DNA from: Psychrobacter sp. JCM 18900
GTDB lineage: Bacteria; Pseudomonadota; Gammaproteobacteria; Pseudomonadales; Moraxellaceae
Reading direction: 5' to 3'
Length of the DNA stretch: 64,000 nucleotides
Assembly (NCBI RefSeq): GCF_904846625.1
Contig: NZ_CAJHBL010000002.1
Coordinates: forward strand, 62,001 to 126,000
The notes under the pieces were generated by a model. That model searched no databases. It was not told the origin of the DNA and was given only the letters and a program-made list of their open reading frames with translations. Below are positions 1-8,090 of this stretch, piece by piece (the first letter of the stretch is position 1; each line of letters starts with the position of its first letter). A program made the position numbers and the translations under genes.

Positions 1-1
1 G

Positions 2-958
2 CGTCGAGGTAAGCATTGGCAACGCGCCATGCACTCGCGTAATGTTTGGGCCGAAATTGCCCCAAAAGCAGGTATTCAGGTAGAGCATATCGGTCTGCAT
101 ATGTTAATGCAGCGACCTGAAGCGGTAGATGTTGCACAAGCTTTTTTAAAGACAGAAATGGGTGAAGGTTGCCGACTACTGACACAGTCTGAAATTAATG
201 AAGCCGCGCCTTATCTGAACAAGGGAGAAGGGGTGTTATATAGTCCACATGAGCTTAGAATAGAGTCCAATACTGCAATCGCTAAGCTGACTCATTGGTT
301 ACAAGAGACGCAGAGTGTGGATTTTTACAACCATACTACGGTGACTTCAGTGGAATTGCCAAAAGTGCATACCAGTCGCGGTGTACTTAACGCTGAGCAC
401 TGTGTGGTCTGCCCCGGAGCGGACTTTACCAGCTTATATCCAAACGTGTTCGCTAAGACCAAAGCTAAAATGTGCACGCTAAATATGATGCGAGTCATGC
501 CCAAAAAAACATTTAAATTAAATGCTGCTGTCATGTCAGATTTAAGCTTTGCCCGTTATGATGGATTTGCTCAGTTACCTGAAGCTACGGTACTAAAAAG
601 CTTACTTGACGATATTCAAAGTGCAGAGCGTCAAGCAGGTGTCCACCTAATTGTGGTTCAGTCTGAAGATGGCTCACTAATCATTGGCGATAGTCATGAT
701 TATAGTGATAGAGAACTACCGTTTAGAGACACTCGAATTGATGATCTAATCATTAATGAATTTAAGCAGGTGATGGATATTGGTGAGATAGATGTTACTC
801 AGCACTGGTTGGGTGTATATCCAAGTGCAGATGATGTGGTATTTAAGGCATCACCTGAAAAAGGTGTGGTGGTCGGTGCAGTCACCAGTGGTACAGGGGC
901 ATCAACAGGTTTCGCATTTGGCGAAGAGTTAATTGAATTGGTATTGGAATCAAAGTAA
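2..958 (+). CDS. FAD-dependent oxidoreductase (TIGR03364-like), 5' truncated
   Basis: This is the C-terminal part of a DAO-type FAD oxidoreductase that probably oxidises an amine or amino-phosphonate-like substrate. The frame is open to the window edge: codons for RGKHWQRA precede the first visible Met at 29, so the real start and the N-terminal GxGxxG FAD motif lie outside. The visible part has the substrate-binding beta-sheet region and a DAO-like C-terminus (GVYPSADD, then GAVTSGTGASTGFAFGEE). Its stop overlaps the start of the next gene by one base (TAATG), so the two are translationally coupled. The coupling with a phosphonatase-like hydrolase is the known context of the TIGR03364 family, from which the family call is made. 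The substrate is not known from sequence. Confidence 0.8.
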   Translation, partial: RRGKHWQRAMHSRNVWAEIAPKAGIQVEHIGLHMLMQRPEAVDVAQAFLKTEMGEGCRLLTQSEINEAAPYLNKGEGVLYSPHELRIESNTAIAKLTHWLQETQSVDFYNHTTVTSVELPKVHTSRGVLNAEHCVVCPGADFTSLYPNVFAKTKAKMCTLNMMRVMPKKTFKLNAAVMSDLSFARYDGFAQLPEATVLKSLLDDIQSAERQAGVHLIVVQSEDGSLIIGDSHDYSDRELPFRDTRIDDLIINEFKQVMDIGEIDVTQHWLGVYPSADDVVFKASPEKGVVVGAVTSGTGASTGFAFGEELIELVLESK

Positions 959-1731
959 TGAATACAGCAAATAATAATATAATAAGCAGCAGCTCACATA
1001 GTGATAGTTTAAACAGTATTAAAAACAAATTTTTTGATATTAAGCTCTGTGTATTTGATATGGCTGGCACAACAGTAGATGAAAGTAACCTGGTCTATAA
1101 GACCGTATGTAATGCTATCAATGAAGCATTGAAGAGCACTGGCAAATCAGATAAGCAAGTGAGTCTTGAGTTATGTCTAGAATATGGTGCAGGTAAAGAA
1201 AAACGCAATGCCATCCGTGATATTTTGAATATGATAGATTTATCTAATGCTGATATTGAATCATTAACGGATACAGCGTTTGCAGCCTTTAAAGTCAATC
1301 TTGCAACTGCTTATAGCAAGCACACTCTATCTGAGTTTGAAGGCATGTCAGAGTTGTTCGAGCAGTTGAAGGCGAGCGGTCGTAATGTCGTATTGAATAC
1401 AGGATATGATGCTAAGACTGCTAATAAAATTTTGACTATCTTAGGTTGGTCTGTGGGGGATCAAGTAGATGCATTAATAACAGCCGATGATGTAGATAAT
1501 GGGCGCCCAGGTCCTGATATGATTACTCTTGCGATGAAACAGTTCAATGTTGATAACTCACAGCAGGTGTTAAAAGCAGGGGATAGTGGTATCGATATTG
1601 AAGAGGGTAGGAATGCAGGGTGTGGGATAGTGTTAGGTGTGCTATCTGGTGCACAAAATGAGCAGCAGCTAGTGAAATATTCACCTGATGCGGTTTTAGA
1701 CAAGCTGACTGAATTAAAGGAGTTCATTTAA
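958..1731 (+). CDS. Phosphonatase-like HAD hydrolase (TIGR03351-like)
   Basis: A haloacid dehalogenase superfamily phosphohydrolase of 257 aa, close to phosphonoacetaldehyde hydrolase (PhnX). Motif I is FDMAGTTVDE (residues 33-42), the DxAGT variant typical of the phosphonatase branch, with Asp34 the expected nucleophile. Motif II is the Thr in VVLNTGYD, and the C-terminal motif is GDSGIDIEEG. An Arg (RPGPDM) stands where most HAD enzymes have Lys, again as in the PhnX-like clade. A GAGKEKR segment lies in the cap region, but whether it supplies the PhnX Schiff-base lysine cannot be judged by eye. It overlaps the FAD oxidoreductase by one base, so the pair probably acts in one catabolic step series on a phosphonate-like compound. 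The first 25 residues are Asn/Ser-rich and may be an extension. Confidence 0.85.
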   Translation: MNTANNNIISSSSHSDSLNSIKNKFFDIKLCVFDMAGTTVDESNLVYKTVCNAINEALKSTGKSDKQVSLELCLEYGAGKEKRNAIRDILNMIDLSNADIESLTDTAFAAFKVNLATAYSKHTLSEFEGMSELFEQLKASGRNVVLNTGYDAKTANKILTILGWSVGDQVDALITADDVDNGRPGPDMITLAMKQFNVDNSQQVLKAGDSGIDIEEGRNAGCGIVLGVLSGAQNEQQLVKYSPDAVLDKLTELKEFI

Positions 1732-1770
1732 CTCAAAGCTAAGTCTAAGCTTCAATATATAAAAAATAGT

Positions 1771-1805
1771 AAAGCCATAAGAGCAATGACTTTTATGGCT
1801 TTTTT
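1771..1805 (+). terminator. Rho-independent terminator
   Basis: A perfect 10-bp stem (AAAGCCATAA with TTATGGCTTT) with a 12-nt loop runs into a T-run, 40 bp after the HAD hydrolase stop. It ends the two-gene operon. Confidence 0.8.
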
Positions 1806-1844
1806 AATTTGGATAAAATATCTCAGATTCTGTGTAATTGACGT

Positions 1845-1938
1845 TTAAGTTAAAGGCTTACTGATACAGTCATCAAACATAAAGCGATCTAAAACAGACG
1901 TCCAGTCACGGATCGACGCTTGCTAGGCTGCTAAGTAC
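1845..1938 (-). pseudogene. Possible IS256-like transposase C-terminal remnant
   Basis: On the minus strand a frame reads YLAA, a stop, then QASIRDWTSVLDRFMFDD and a short tail to a stop. This resembles the C-terminus of Mutator/IS256-type transposases (YLA...AS..W...RxW...L.RF.I.F.DR), with an internal stop and apparently a short deletion. No start, N-terminal domain or terminal repeats are visible. It could be chance similarity. Confidence 0.35.
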
Positions 1939-2085
1939 ATGACCTTAGATACAGCCTGACATCCATTATACGATTCGATGAATAAGCTTGAGTCTTTGAT
2001 AATCTCAAAACTATTTAGAGACCTCAGACGAGATATTTTTTGCTACGCTGTGGTATTACCCTAATATTTAACTATGGAGTACCAC

Positions 2086-2583
2086 ATGTTTTTTATACGG
2101 AAAGCAGACCAGAACGATGCAGCAGATATTGCTCATATACACTTTGAAAGTTGGAATGCTACGTATTCGAACCTTTTACCCGAAACGTATAGAAACAAAG
2201 AAAATAACTTATCTCAAAAAATGGAGATGTGGGGGAAAATATTACCTAGCCCTGGTGTGAACACATGGGTAGCATATGATACTGAGAATACCACTGTAGG
2301 GTTTATTTCTTACTTTAAGAAAGATCATGAGTGTGAAATAACCACTCTATATCTTTTACCTCAATATCAGAATTTAGGTATAGGTACTAAGTTAATTAAT
2401 GCAGCTTTAATTGATGCTTTTCAGTGTAATATCTGCTCTAGTCTATCTTTATGGGTTTTACAAACCAATCTATCTGCGATTAGTTTCTATAAAAAATTTG
2501 GTTTTGATTCTGATAGCCAATGTCATGAAGAGCTATACGAGGGCACCAAAATAACAGATATCAGAATGATAAAAACACTTTAA
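2086..2583 (+). CDS. GNAT family N-acetyltransferase
   Basis: A single-domain GCN5-related acetyltransferase of 165 aa that would transfer an acetyl group from acetyl-CoA to an unknown amine. It shows the N-terminal helix pattern (IRKADQNDAADIAHIHFESW), the beta4 segment ITTLYLLP and the acetyl-CoA pyrophosphate-binding loop QNLGIG (about residues 95-100), followed by NLSAISFYKKFGFD, the usual C-terminal N..A..FY...GF motif. An in-frame ATG lies 12 bp upstream at 2074, but GGAG at 2076-2079 sits 6 nt before ATG 2086, which decides this start. It is a lone gene in an AT-rich accessory stretch. Confidence 0.85.
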   Translation: MFFIRKADQNDAADIAHIHFESWNATYSNLLPETYRNKENNLSQKMEMWGKILPSPGVNTWVAYDTENTTVGFISYFKKDHECEITTLYLLPQYQNLGIGTKLINAALIDAFQCNICSSLSLWVLQTNLSAISFYKKFGFDSDSQCHEELYEGTKITDIRMIKTL

Positions 2584-2637
2584 TATCTGTTATTTTAAGC
2601 ATACCTTTTCCTATACTGTCTCAAACTATCTTGGGAC

Positions 2638-2676
2638 GGTTTAGTGATAGAGTACCCCGGCTCTGGCACTAAAACC
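2638..2676. other. Nested hairpin in intergenic region
   Basis: GGTTTAGTG pairs with CACTAAAACC (one bulge), enclosing a second stem AGAG/CTCT around TACCCCGG. No T-run follows on the plus strand, so it is not an ordinary terminator. It lies between the GNAT gene and the 66-aa small gene. Confidence 0.4.
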
Positions 2677-2738
2677 AAATAGATTAAGTAAAGTTTATAG
2701 CTACCTATTATTAATAAAAACCATAGAAAGAGCTTGAT

Positions 2739-2939
2739 ATGCCAACCTTTATAGTTATAGACAATGGAATTATTAACCTATCGGAAATTAAAAAGATAAC
2801 TGCGGATAAAAAGCGACTTACAATCACATTTCATTTAGGATTTTGGAATGGTAATGCGTTTAAAAGATGTACTGATAGCCAGCATTTTGAAGAAGTTTTT
2901 GAAAGTATAGTAACTAAGTTAGAAGCTGAACAGATTTGA
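2739..2939 (+). CDS. Small hypothetical protein (66 aa)
   Basis: An unrecognised small protein with a predicted soluble alpha/beta composition. It begins MPTFIVIDNGIINLSEIKKI, has an aromatic and glycine-containing middle (TFHLGFWNGN) and ends in an acidic helix (HFEEVFESIVTKLEAE). Upstream AAGAGC is a weak ribosome binding site about 8 nt from the ATG. The amino acid pattern of alternating hydrophobic strands looks like real coding sequence rather than chance. No function is proposed. Confidence 0.55.
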   Translation: MPTFIVIDNGIINLSEIKKITADKKRLTITFHLGFWNGNAFKRCTDSQHFEEVFESIVTKLEAEQI

Positions 2940-3033
2940 GTCCGCTACTTGGAATGCCCAGTTTTAAGTAGCAAGCCTTTCATTATATTAGTAATCTATA
3001 ATAGTTTTGTTATGGCTTACTAATATAATTCAG

Positions 3034-3402
3034 TTAACCAAATATGCTATAGGTTATGAAAGCAATAAGCAAAAGAGACGAAATATCATCACCCAGTATT
3101 ATTAATTTATGCCAAGTTTTACCCTTGGTGTTATTATGAGTAATAGAACTACTGTTGTAATGACTTATGAAATCATCATCACTTATAGAGTACCTTTTTT
3201 TCGATAAAGATAGTTTTTGATCTAGATCTATAGGTATGACAACTTGTTTCAAAGCTCCTAAAAATAACCCTAGCCACATTAAGATATTCTGTATATCTCT
3301 ATCTATAAGGGAGTGTATAAAAAAACCAAAACTTAGGATTAAAGCCACAATAAAAAACTTGCGGTAACTTCCCTTTGGGTAATCTAGGACAAATTTCCGC
3401 AT
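3034..3402 (-). CDS. Hypothetical membrane protein
   Basis: An unrecognised protein of about 122 aa. It has a basic N-terminus (MRKFVLDYPKGSYRKFF), two adjoining hydrophobic stretches (about residues 17-29 and 37-53), a hydrophilic middle rich in Ser, Asn and His, and a final hydrophobic segment (LLLIAFITYSIFG). This suggests a small inner-membrane protein with two or three spans. The frame opens with TTG-ATG; the ATG at 3402 is preferred because AGGA (complement of 3409-3412) lies 6 nt upstream of it. It sits in an AT-rich accessory region. Confidence 0.55.
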   Translation of the reverse strand: MRKFVLDYPKGSYRKFFIVALILSFGFFIHSLIDRDIQNILMWLGLFLGALKQVVIPIDLDQKLSLSKKRYSISDDDFISHYNSSSITHNNTKGKTWHKLIILGDDISSLLLIAFITYSIFG

Positions 3403-3405
3403 CAA

Positions 3406-3760
3406 AAATCCTAATAAATGAACGTATGTTTATTTAAAATATTGAATAGTAAGGTTAGTGATAACCATTGTCAATAAAGATATTTATAACATACTGTAGA
3501 TACGGTACCCTAGTGAGGACTTGAATGTTTGGCTGTGGGCTAATGGTATCAAGGTTTTAACCTGCTGAGATAACCACAGTGTACTTCATGGTGTACATAT
3601 ACTAGATTTTTCAATAACTTCTATGTCTGAGTTCATTAAGAATAGAGAAGGGCAATAAGCAAAGGTTTTTTTAACAGTTAGGCTTGTGCTTCTTTCCTCG
3701 GTAAGAACGAAGCATACTGGATAGCTTGGTAAAATAGTCTCTACGCTTGTTATAAGCAAA
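3406..3760. other. Intergenic stretch without recognised gene
   Basis: AT-rich, with stops in all frames beyond short lengths. On the minus strand 28 codons stay open in frame directly after the amber stop of the 321-aa gene, giving a basic peptide (AYNKRRDYFTKLSS, then MLRSYRGKKHKPNC) before the next stop. This could be the remains of a longer C-terminus. No promoter or RNA motif was recognised. Confidence 0.4.
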
Positions 3761-4714
3761 CTATTTCTTTAGCCAAGAAAATAGTCCCTTTTTCTTCTTT
3801 TTCTCATTAGCTACTCTCATACGTTCTTGCCACATGTTAATCCAGTCTTGTTGCGGTTGGTTATAATTAAACTCTGTCATAAAATCATAAGGTTGAGAGT
3901 AGCTTGATAAAGGTTTAAATTCTATCAGCTCTTTCGGTGCAATTGGACTATTTATACCTAAATCATAGCCATGTATTGCTGCAATCTTGGCATATAACAG
4001 CACTTGTATCTGAAGATAAAAGTCAAACCAAGTATTCGCGTTATACGCTGCCTTTTTTGCTAGTTTAGGTTCAAGTAGTTTAGTTAGTGCCATTTGCATA
4101 GCTTTTATGTTTTTATCACATAGAGCAATATAAAACTCATGATCAGGTATTCTTATGATATCTCGTTTATCCTTGTTATCATCTTCTAAAAAAACCAAGC
4201 TACGTTCTTTTAATGCAGTCCATTCTCCTGCTAGTGCAAGTAAGGTGTTCTTATTAAAATAGGAACGGGTATCTTTGCGATCATATAGCTCATTAACTTC
4301 AACAACCTCATCTCGGTGCTCAATCAAAAATCTGATTAAATCAAGATTATCGGACATGATGGCTATAAAAAAGTTATTAGTATTATAGCCATTGTATGCC
4401 CAATAGATTTCTTCTTTACCCATCATTTGCAGTTTGGCTGCCATATAAGCATCTTGCTTAAATGCATCAATATCAGCATGCAGTAGCAAGTCAGAGGAGG
4501 CTTTTGCTTCGTAATAAACACCTAAACCACGCATACAGGCTAAAGGATTACCTTCGAAAGTTTCAATAATTTTTAATTTACGTTTTGAACCTGAAAGGTC
4601 CTCATTTTCACTTGGGTTAATAATAAAATTAGCTATGCCCATAACATGCTCAAAACTTTCTTGATAATCTCTTCCTGCCTCACTACCTAAATATACTTTA
4701 TAGTTGTTAGTCAT
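3761..4714 (-). CDS. Hypothetical protein (317 aa)
   Basis: Not recognised. A soluble, mainly helical protein with no signal peptide or membrane span. It has regularly spaced helices (NFFIAIMSDNLDLIRFLIEH, then EFYIALCDKNIKAMQMALTKL) that recall degenerate ankyrin-like or TPR-like pairs, and a lysine-rich tail (EKKKKKGLFSWLKK). A GTG lies four codons upstream at 4726 but lacks a ribosome binding site; the ATG at 4714 has GAGA 6 nt upstream. Its own amber stop is followed by 28 open codons. It is about 100 bp from, and on the same strand as, the lipoprotein gene at 4835-5821, so they may be co-transcribed. Confidence 0.65.
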   Translation of the reverse strand: MTNNYKVYLGSEAGRDYQESFEHVMGIANFIINPSENEDLSGSKRKLKIIETFEGNPLACMRGLGVYYEAKASSDLLLHADIDAFKQDAYMAAKLQMMGKEEIYWAYNGYNTNNFFIAIMSDNLDLIRFLIEHRDEVVEVNELYDRKDTRSYFNKNTLLALAGEWTALKERSLVFLEDDNKDKRDIIRIPDHEFYIALCDKNIKAMQMALTKLLEPKLAKKAAYNANTWFDFYLQIQVLLYAKIAAIHGYDLGINSPIAPKELIEFKPLSSYSQPYDFMTEFNYNQPQQDWINMWQERMRVANEKKKKKGLFSWLKK

Positions 4715-4834
4715 TTGAGTTCTCACTTTTTTATTAATTTTTGATATGGGTATACCTATAAAAGACTACCTCCAGGTTAAAACTACAAGAAATCTTGATC
4801 TGCTCGAATGTAGTGAGACTTCATAGCAAAGTAC

Positions 4835-5821
4835 TTAGAATTCGCTGACTTCATTAACTACAAATTGACGAGAAGCTTCCCCATCCTTCATATCATACTG
4901 AATTTGGCGGATTTTACCTTGGGGGTTAGCATTGCTATCGTCTTCTAAATAGAGTGGAAAATGTCTAACCAACGCATTCTCAACCAAGGCAAATTCATCA
5001 TGACCCATATAACCTTGTTTGAGTGCATCAGTCAGCTCTGGATAAGAGACTTGACTCCACGACAGCCCTTTATTGCTCGAATAAGCAATCACATCACCAT
5101 ATGAACCGCTACCCACACTTTGAGTGAATACTAGAATTTCAGGATATCCATCGCCATTTATATCACCCACATCGGCACTAACAACAGGATCGCTAATTGG
5201 TCGCTCGATAATGTCTTCGCCCATTGGCTGAATCTGCAAGATATAGCCACCATTACCGTCAGAGGTACTGGTCACTTGAGTAGAAAAATCACCATAGTTG
5301 AGTGAGGTAGCGTATTGCGAGTTATCCACTTGTCGAGTATCCAGCGTATCGCTTAATTTTTGATATACGCCACCAAGCGTTGCACCGCCGCTACAATAAA
5401 AAGCTGTTTTTTGTAGATAGGCTTCTTCACCTTCAATGGATAAGCTATTGTCATTAAAGCGCAAATAAACGGGGTTATTATCTACCCAAAACTGATACCG
5501 TCCATCATGAGCTTTATGAAGTACGGTGTCTAATGTACAAATAGGTTTCTTTTTGTCTATGCGAGAACGAATAGACACACTAATAGCATCTTGACCAGCA
5601 TCACGTACGCTGATCGCAAACCAGTCATAACCCTCGTTACGCTTTGTATAGCCATCTGTGACGTAATCGCCCGTTATATTGTTAGTATACTTATCGGTTG
5701 AGGTTGTCGTCGGTAGGTCGTTATGTAAAACCGTTGTTGTCTCAAGGCCCTGTGTATTAGTGTTCTGGCACGCAGTCAGACTTAATAACAGCATGCTGGG
5801 CAGTAACGTTTTTCTCATCAT
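4835..5821 (-). CDS. Lipoprotein with FG-GAP-like calcium-binding segment
   Basis: A predicted lipoprotein of 328 aa. The signal peptide MMRKTLLPSMLLLSLTAC ends in the lipobox LTAC (Cys18), so the mature protein is anchored in the outer membrane or periplasm. The middle contains DVGDINGDGYPEILVF, a DxNxDG calcium-loop pattern seen in FG-GAP/VCBS beta-propeller repeats; only one such repeat is visible. Cys residues at CTLD and FYCSGG could form a disulfide. AAGGA lies about 9 nt before the ATG. It precedes the 321-aa hypothetical gene on the same strand. Function unknown; surface or periplasmic binding is a guess. Confidence 0.75.
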   Translation of the reverse strand: MMRKTLLPSMLLLSLTACQNTNTQGLETTTVLHNDLPTTTSTDKYTNNITGDYVTDGYTKRNEGYDWFAISVRDAGQDAISVSIRSRIDKKKPICTLDTVLHKAHDGRYQFWVDNNPVYLRFNDNSLSIEGEEAYLQKTAFYCSGGATLGGVYQKLSDTLDTRQVDNSQYATSLNYGDFSTQVTSTSDGNGGYILQIQPMGEDIIERPISDPVVSADVGDINGDGYPEILVFTQSVGSGSYGDVIAYSSNKGLSWSQVSYPELTDALKQGYMGHDEFALVENALVRHFPLYLEDDSNANPQGKIRQIQYDMKDGEASRQFVVNEVSEF

Positions 5822-5889
5822 AATTTTTATTCCTTCAGAAGATCGTTATATGGGCCATTCATAATAAATTCATTACAGCCCACATCATT

Positions 5890-6012
5890 TAGCAATTTAA
5901 AAAACCATTATCCATTCTTGGCATGGAATATTGGTTTTTACCCATTTTTCTCAATGGGATTCAAGTCAGGGCACTAGGCTAGTGGAGTTCAAAGCCTGCG
6001 ACCATGTGTATT
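5890..6012 (-). pseudogene. IS630-like transposase remnant
   Basis: Read on the minus strand, the bases around 5945-5985 encode PDLNPIEK, the signature around the last catalytic acidic residue of IS630/Tc1-type DDE transposases (typically LPAYSPDLNPIEKMW). Directly upstream the same frame gives LA, a stop and Cys where YS is expected, and GFEL (from AGFEL) lies in another frame, so the gene carries at least one frameshift and one nonsense change. A one-base shift after PIEK restores Met-Gly-Lys. Nothing of the N-terminal helix-turn-helix or of terminal repeats is visible. It is a decayed fragment, in the 440-bp gap between the lipoprotein and TRIC genes. Confidence 0.6.
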
Positions 6013-6259
6013 CAGTAATTTTTTTACTTGTTTATGAAAATTTGATGCTTACGCATAAGCCGCGATTTATGCTTGGGAAAAGCAGTACTTTTGCATATAA
6101 AGTAACAATAATGTTGCACTATTTTTGCTTTCTCGTTGCTAGAGTAAATCAGTGCTCGATGCTTTCAAAATGATTCAAATTATCATTCGTAATACACTAA
6201 CTTTATCTTTACAATCCCCCTTTATTTACATTATCAGATAGATTTAAGGTGAGTATTCC

Positions 6260-6877
6260 ATGCTTTTGAGTATAGTTTACATTATTGGTATTACAGCAGA
6301 GGCAATGACGGGGGCACTAAGCGCGGGACGACAGAATATGGATTGGTTTGGGGTTATGCTTATCGCGAGTGTAACAGCGATAGGCGGTGGTAGTGTAAGA
6401 GATATCCTACTTGGTAACTACCCTTTAACTTGGGTAGAACATCCTAAATATTTATTAATCGTTTGTGTGGCTGGCCTTATAACGACTTGGTTGGCTAAAT
6501 GGGTTGTTAAATTTAATGGCGTTTTCATACGTTTGGATGCTTTAGGACTAGCGGCCTTTAGTATCATTGGTTGTCAAGTAGGGCTTAACATGGGACTCCA
6601 TTACGGTGTTTGTATAGTTGCGGCCATTGCAACAGGTGTGTTTGGTGGATTGCTGCGTGATTTAATATGTCGCCAAACCCCATTGGTTTTACATCATGAG
6701 TTATACGCTTCAGTTTCTTTAATCATTGCTTGTTTATATTTAACACTTCAGTATTTTGCTGTTAGTAGTAATATCAGTGTCATTATTAGTTTAATTGCTG
6801 GTTACTTAATCCGTATGGTAGCGGTTAGAGCAAAGTGGCGATTACCCATATTTCATTTGTTAGAAAATTCCAAATAA
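6260..6877 (+). CDS. TRIC-type cation channel family protein (YicG/UPF0126)
   Basis: An inner-membrane protein of 205 aa with about seven hydrophobic spans in two homologous halves. Each half carries the family signature: AIGGGSVRDILLG (about residues 40-52) and GVFGGLLRDLIC (about 126-137), glycine-rich kinks that line the pore in prokaryotic TRIC proteins. Length matches the family (about 200 aa). GGTGAG lies about 8 nt before the ATG. The physiological role in bacteria is poorly known; potassium or other monovalent cation flux is inferred from the family. Confidence 0.9.
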   Translation: MLLSIVYIIGITAEAMTGALSAGRQNMDWFGVMLIASVTAIGGGSVRDILLGNYPLTWVEHPKYLLIVCVAGLITTWLAKWVVKFNGVFIRLDALGLAAFSIIGCQVGLNMGLHYGVCIVAAIATGVFGGLLRDLICRQTPLVLHHELYASVSLIIACLYLTLQYFAVSSNISVIISLIAGYLIRMVAVRAKWRLPIFHLLENSK

Positions 6878-6964
6878 AATAGTAACCCTATCGTTATAAG
6901 AATTTCTACGAGCAAGCTGTGTTATTTTAGAGAGTCGTTACTACCTGTGAACATCTCATTTTTA

Positions 6965-7037
6965 ACACAGCTATTTAATACAGTCTGACTACAATTTATC
7001 TCATTTTTATCGTCATGTTCAAAATGAGGACACGTCC
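6965..7037. repeat. MITE-like element, truncated copy C
   Basis: These bases match one end of the two fuller elements in the window: the CAGCTATTT region, then TTTATCTCATTTTTATC and AAAATGAGGACACG, ending near GTCC instead of GCCC. Only the end with the terminal repeat remains; the other half is lost or too diverged to recognise. It is in the same orientation as the copy at 51590-51759 and lies just beyond the 3' end of the oxidoreductase gene. Confidence 0.7.
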
Positions 7038-7045
7038 GAATACTA

Positions 7046-8023
7046 CTATACAGTGAGAGTAATTTTACCCACTGCTTTACCTAATTCAAGATGGTCATGC
7101 GCGCGCGCTACTTCCCAAATTGAGTAGTTACTATCATCTATGATAGGCGTGATTTTGCCACTATCAACCAGCTCTGCAATCATTGTCAGGATACGACCGT
7201 GCGATTCATGGTTGATGCCATGAAATAATGGAATAAGCACCAAAACACCATGAAATGATAAGGCTTTGAGAGCAACTTGCAATGGATCTGCAATCGGTAA
7301 AATAGGGGCGACATGGCCATTGAATCTAACGGCTTGAAACGATTTTTGAATATTATCACCAGCCACCGTATCGAAAACTTTGTCAAAACCCACGCCGTCA
7401 GTATACGTCGCCACATAGTCATCAACCTCCGCTGTTGTATAATCCACTAGATGATCCGCGCCTAGTGATTGAGCTAATGCACTATTAGCAGGAGAATAGG
7501 TAGCGGTGACTGTCGCGCCAAGTACTTTTGCTAGCTGAACGGCAATATGACCAACGCCCCCTGTTGCACCATGAATCAAGACATTATCGCCTTCTTTGAC
7601 ATTCATTTTTTGTACGAGTGCCTTATAAGAAGTGAGTGCGACCAACGGCAGGGCTGCGGCTTGCTTCATGCTGAGTGTTTTAGGCTTTTTAGCCATTAAA
7701 CGCACATCGACCAACATGAATTCAGCAAGTGCACCATCAATACCGTAGAGGCCACCAGCCATACCATAAACTTCGTCACCAACACTAAATTCAGTGACGT
7801 CGGCACCTATCTCGCTCACAATACCAGCTACATCACCGTGTAGTATCTCTGGCAAATTCTCCGACCAAGGCAGCTCGACTGAGCGCAGCATGGTATCAAT
7901 AGGATTCACACTAGTGGCTTTCACTGCCACAACCATGTGACCTAGTGTTGCCGTTGGTTTTGGTTTTTCTGCCAATTGAAAAACTGCAGTTGTACCGATT
8001 TCTTTAATGATCATCGCTTTCAT
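7046..8023 (-). CDS. Zinc-independent alcohol dehydrogenase / quinone oxidoreductase family
   Basis: A medium-chain dehydrogenase/reductase of 325 aa, the quinone oxidoreductase (QOR) or enoyl-reductase type, that reduces quinones or reactive enones with NAD(P)H in the cytosol. The GroES-like N-terminal domain contains SVNPIDTMLR and HGDVAGIVSEIG; the Rossmann domain has HGATGGVGHIAVQLAK (residues 151-166). The structural-zinc cysteine cluster and catalytic zinc ligands of true alcohol dehydrogenases are absent. It is divergent from a LysR regulator (168 bp apart), the usual arrangement for a LysR-controlled detoxification enzyme. AAGGG precedes the ATG. Confidence 0.85.
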   Translation of the reverse strand: MKAMIIKEIGTTAVFQLAEKPKPTATLGHMVVAVKATSVNPIDTMLRSVELPWSENLPEILHGDVAGIVSEIGADVTEFSVGDEVYGMAGGLYGIDGALAEFMLVDVRLMAKKPKTLSMKQAAALPLVALTSYKALVQKMNVKEGDNVLIHGATGGVGHIAVQLAKVLGATVTATYSPANSALAQSLGADHLVDYTTAEVDDYVATYTDGVGFDKVFDTVAGDNIQKSFQAVRFNGHVAPILPIADPLQVALKALSFHGVLVLIPLFHGINHESHGRILTMIAELVDSGKITPIIDDSNYSIWEVARAHDHLELGKAVGKITLTV

Positions 8024-8090
8024 GTTATTACCCTTTACTGGTGTAAATGTCTTATTGTTTGTTTCAGGAGAATCAGTTTAGACGTTGCTA

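Noticed and set aside
5931-6173. 80-codon plus-strand ORF
   Set aside because: No ribosome binding site, Phe/Leu/Cys-rich chance composition, and it overlaps the minus-strand IS630-like remnant.
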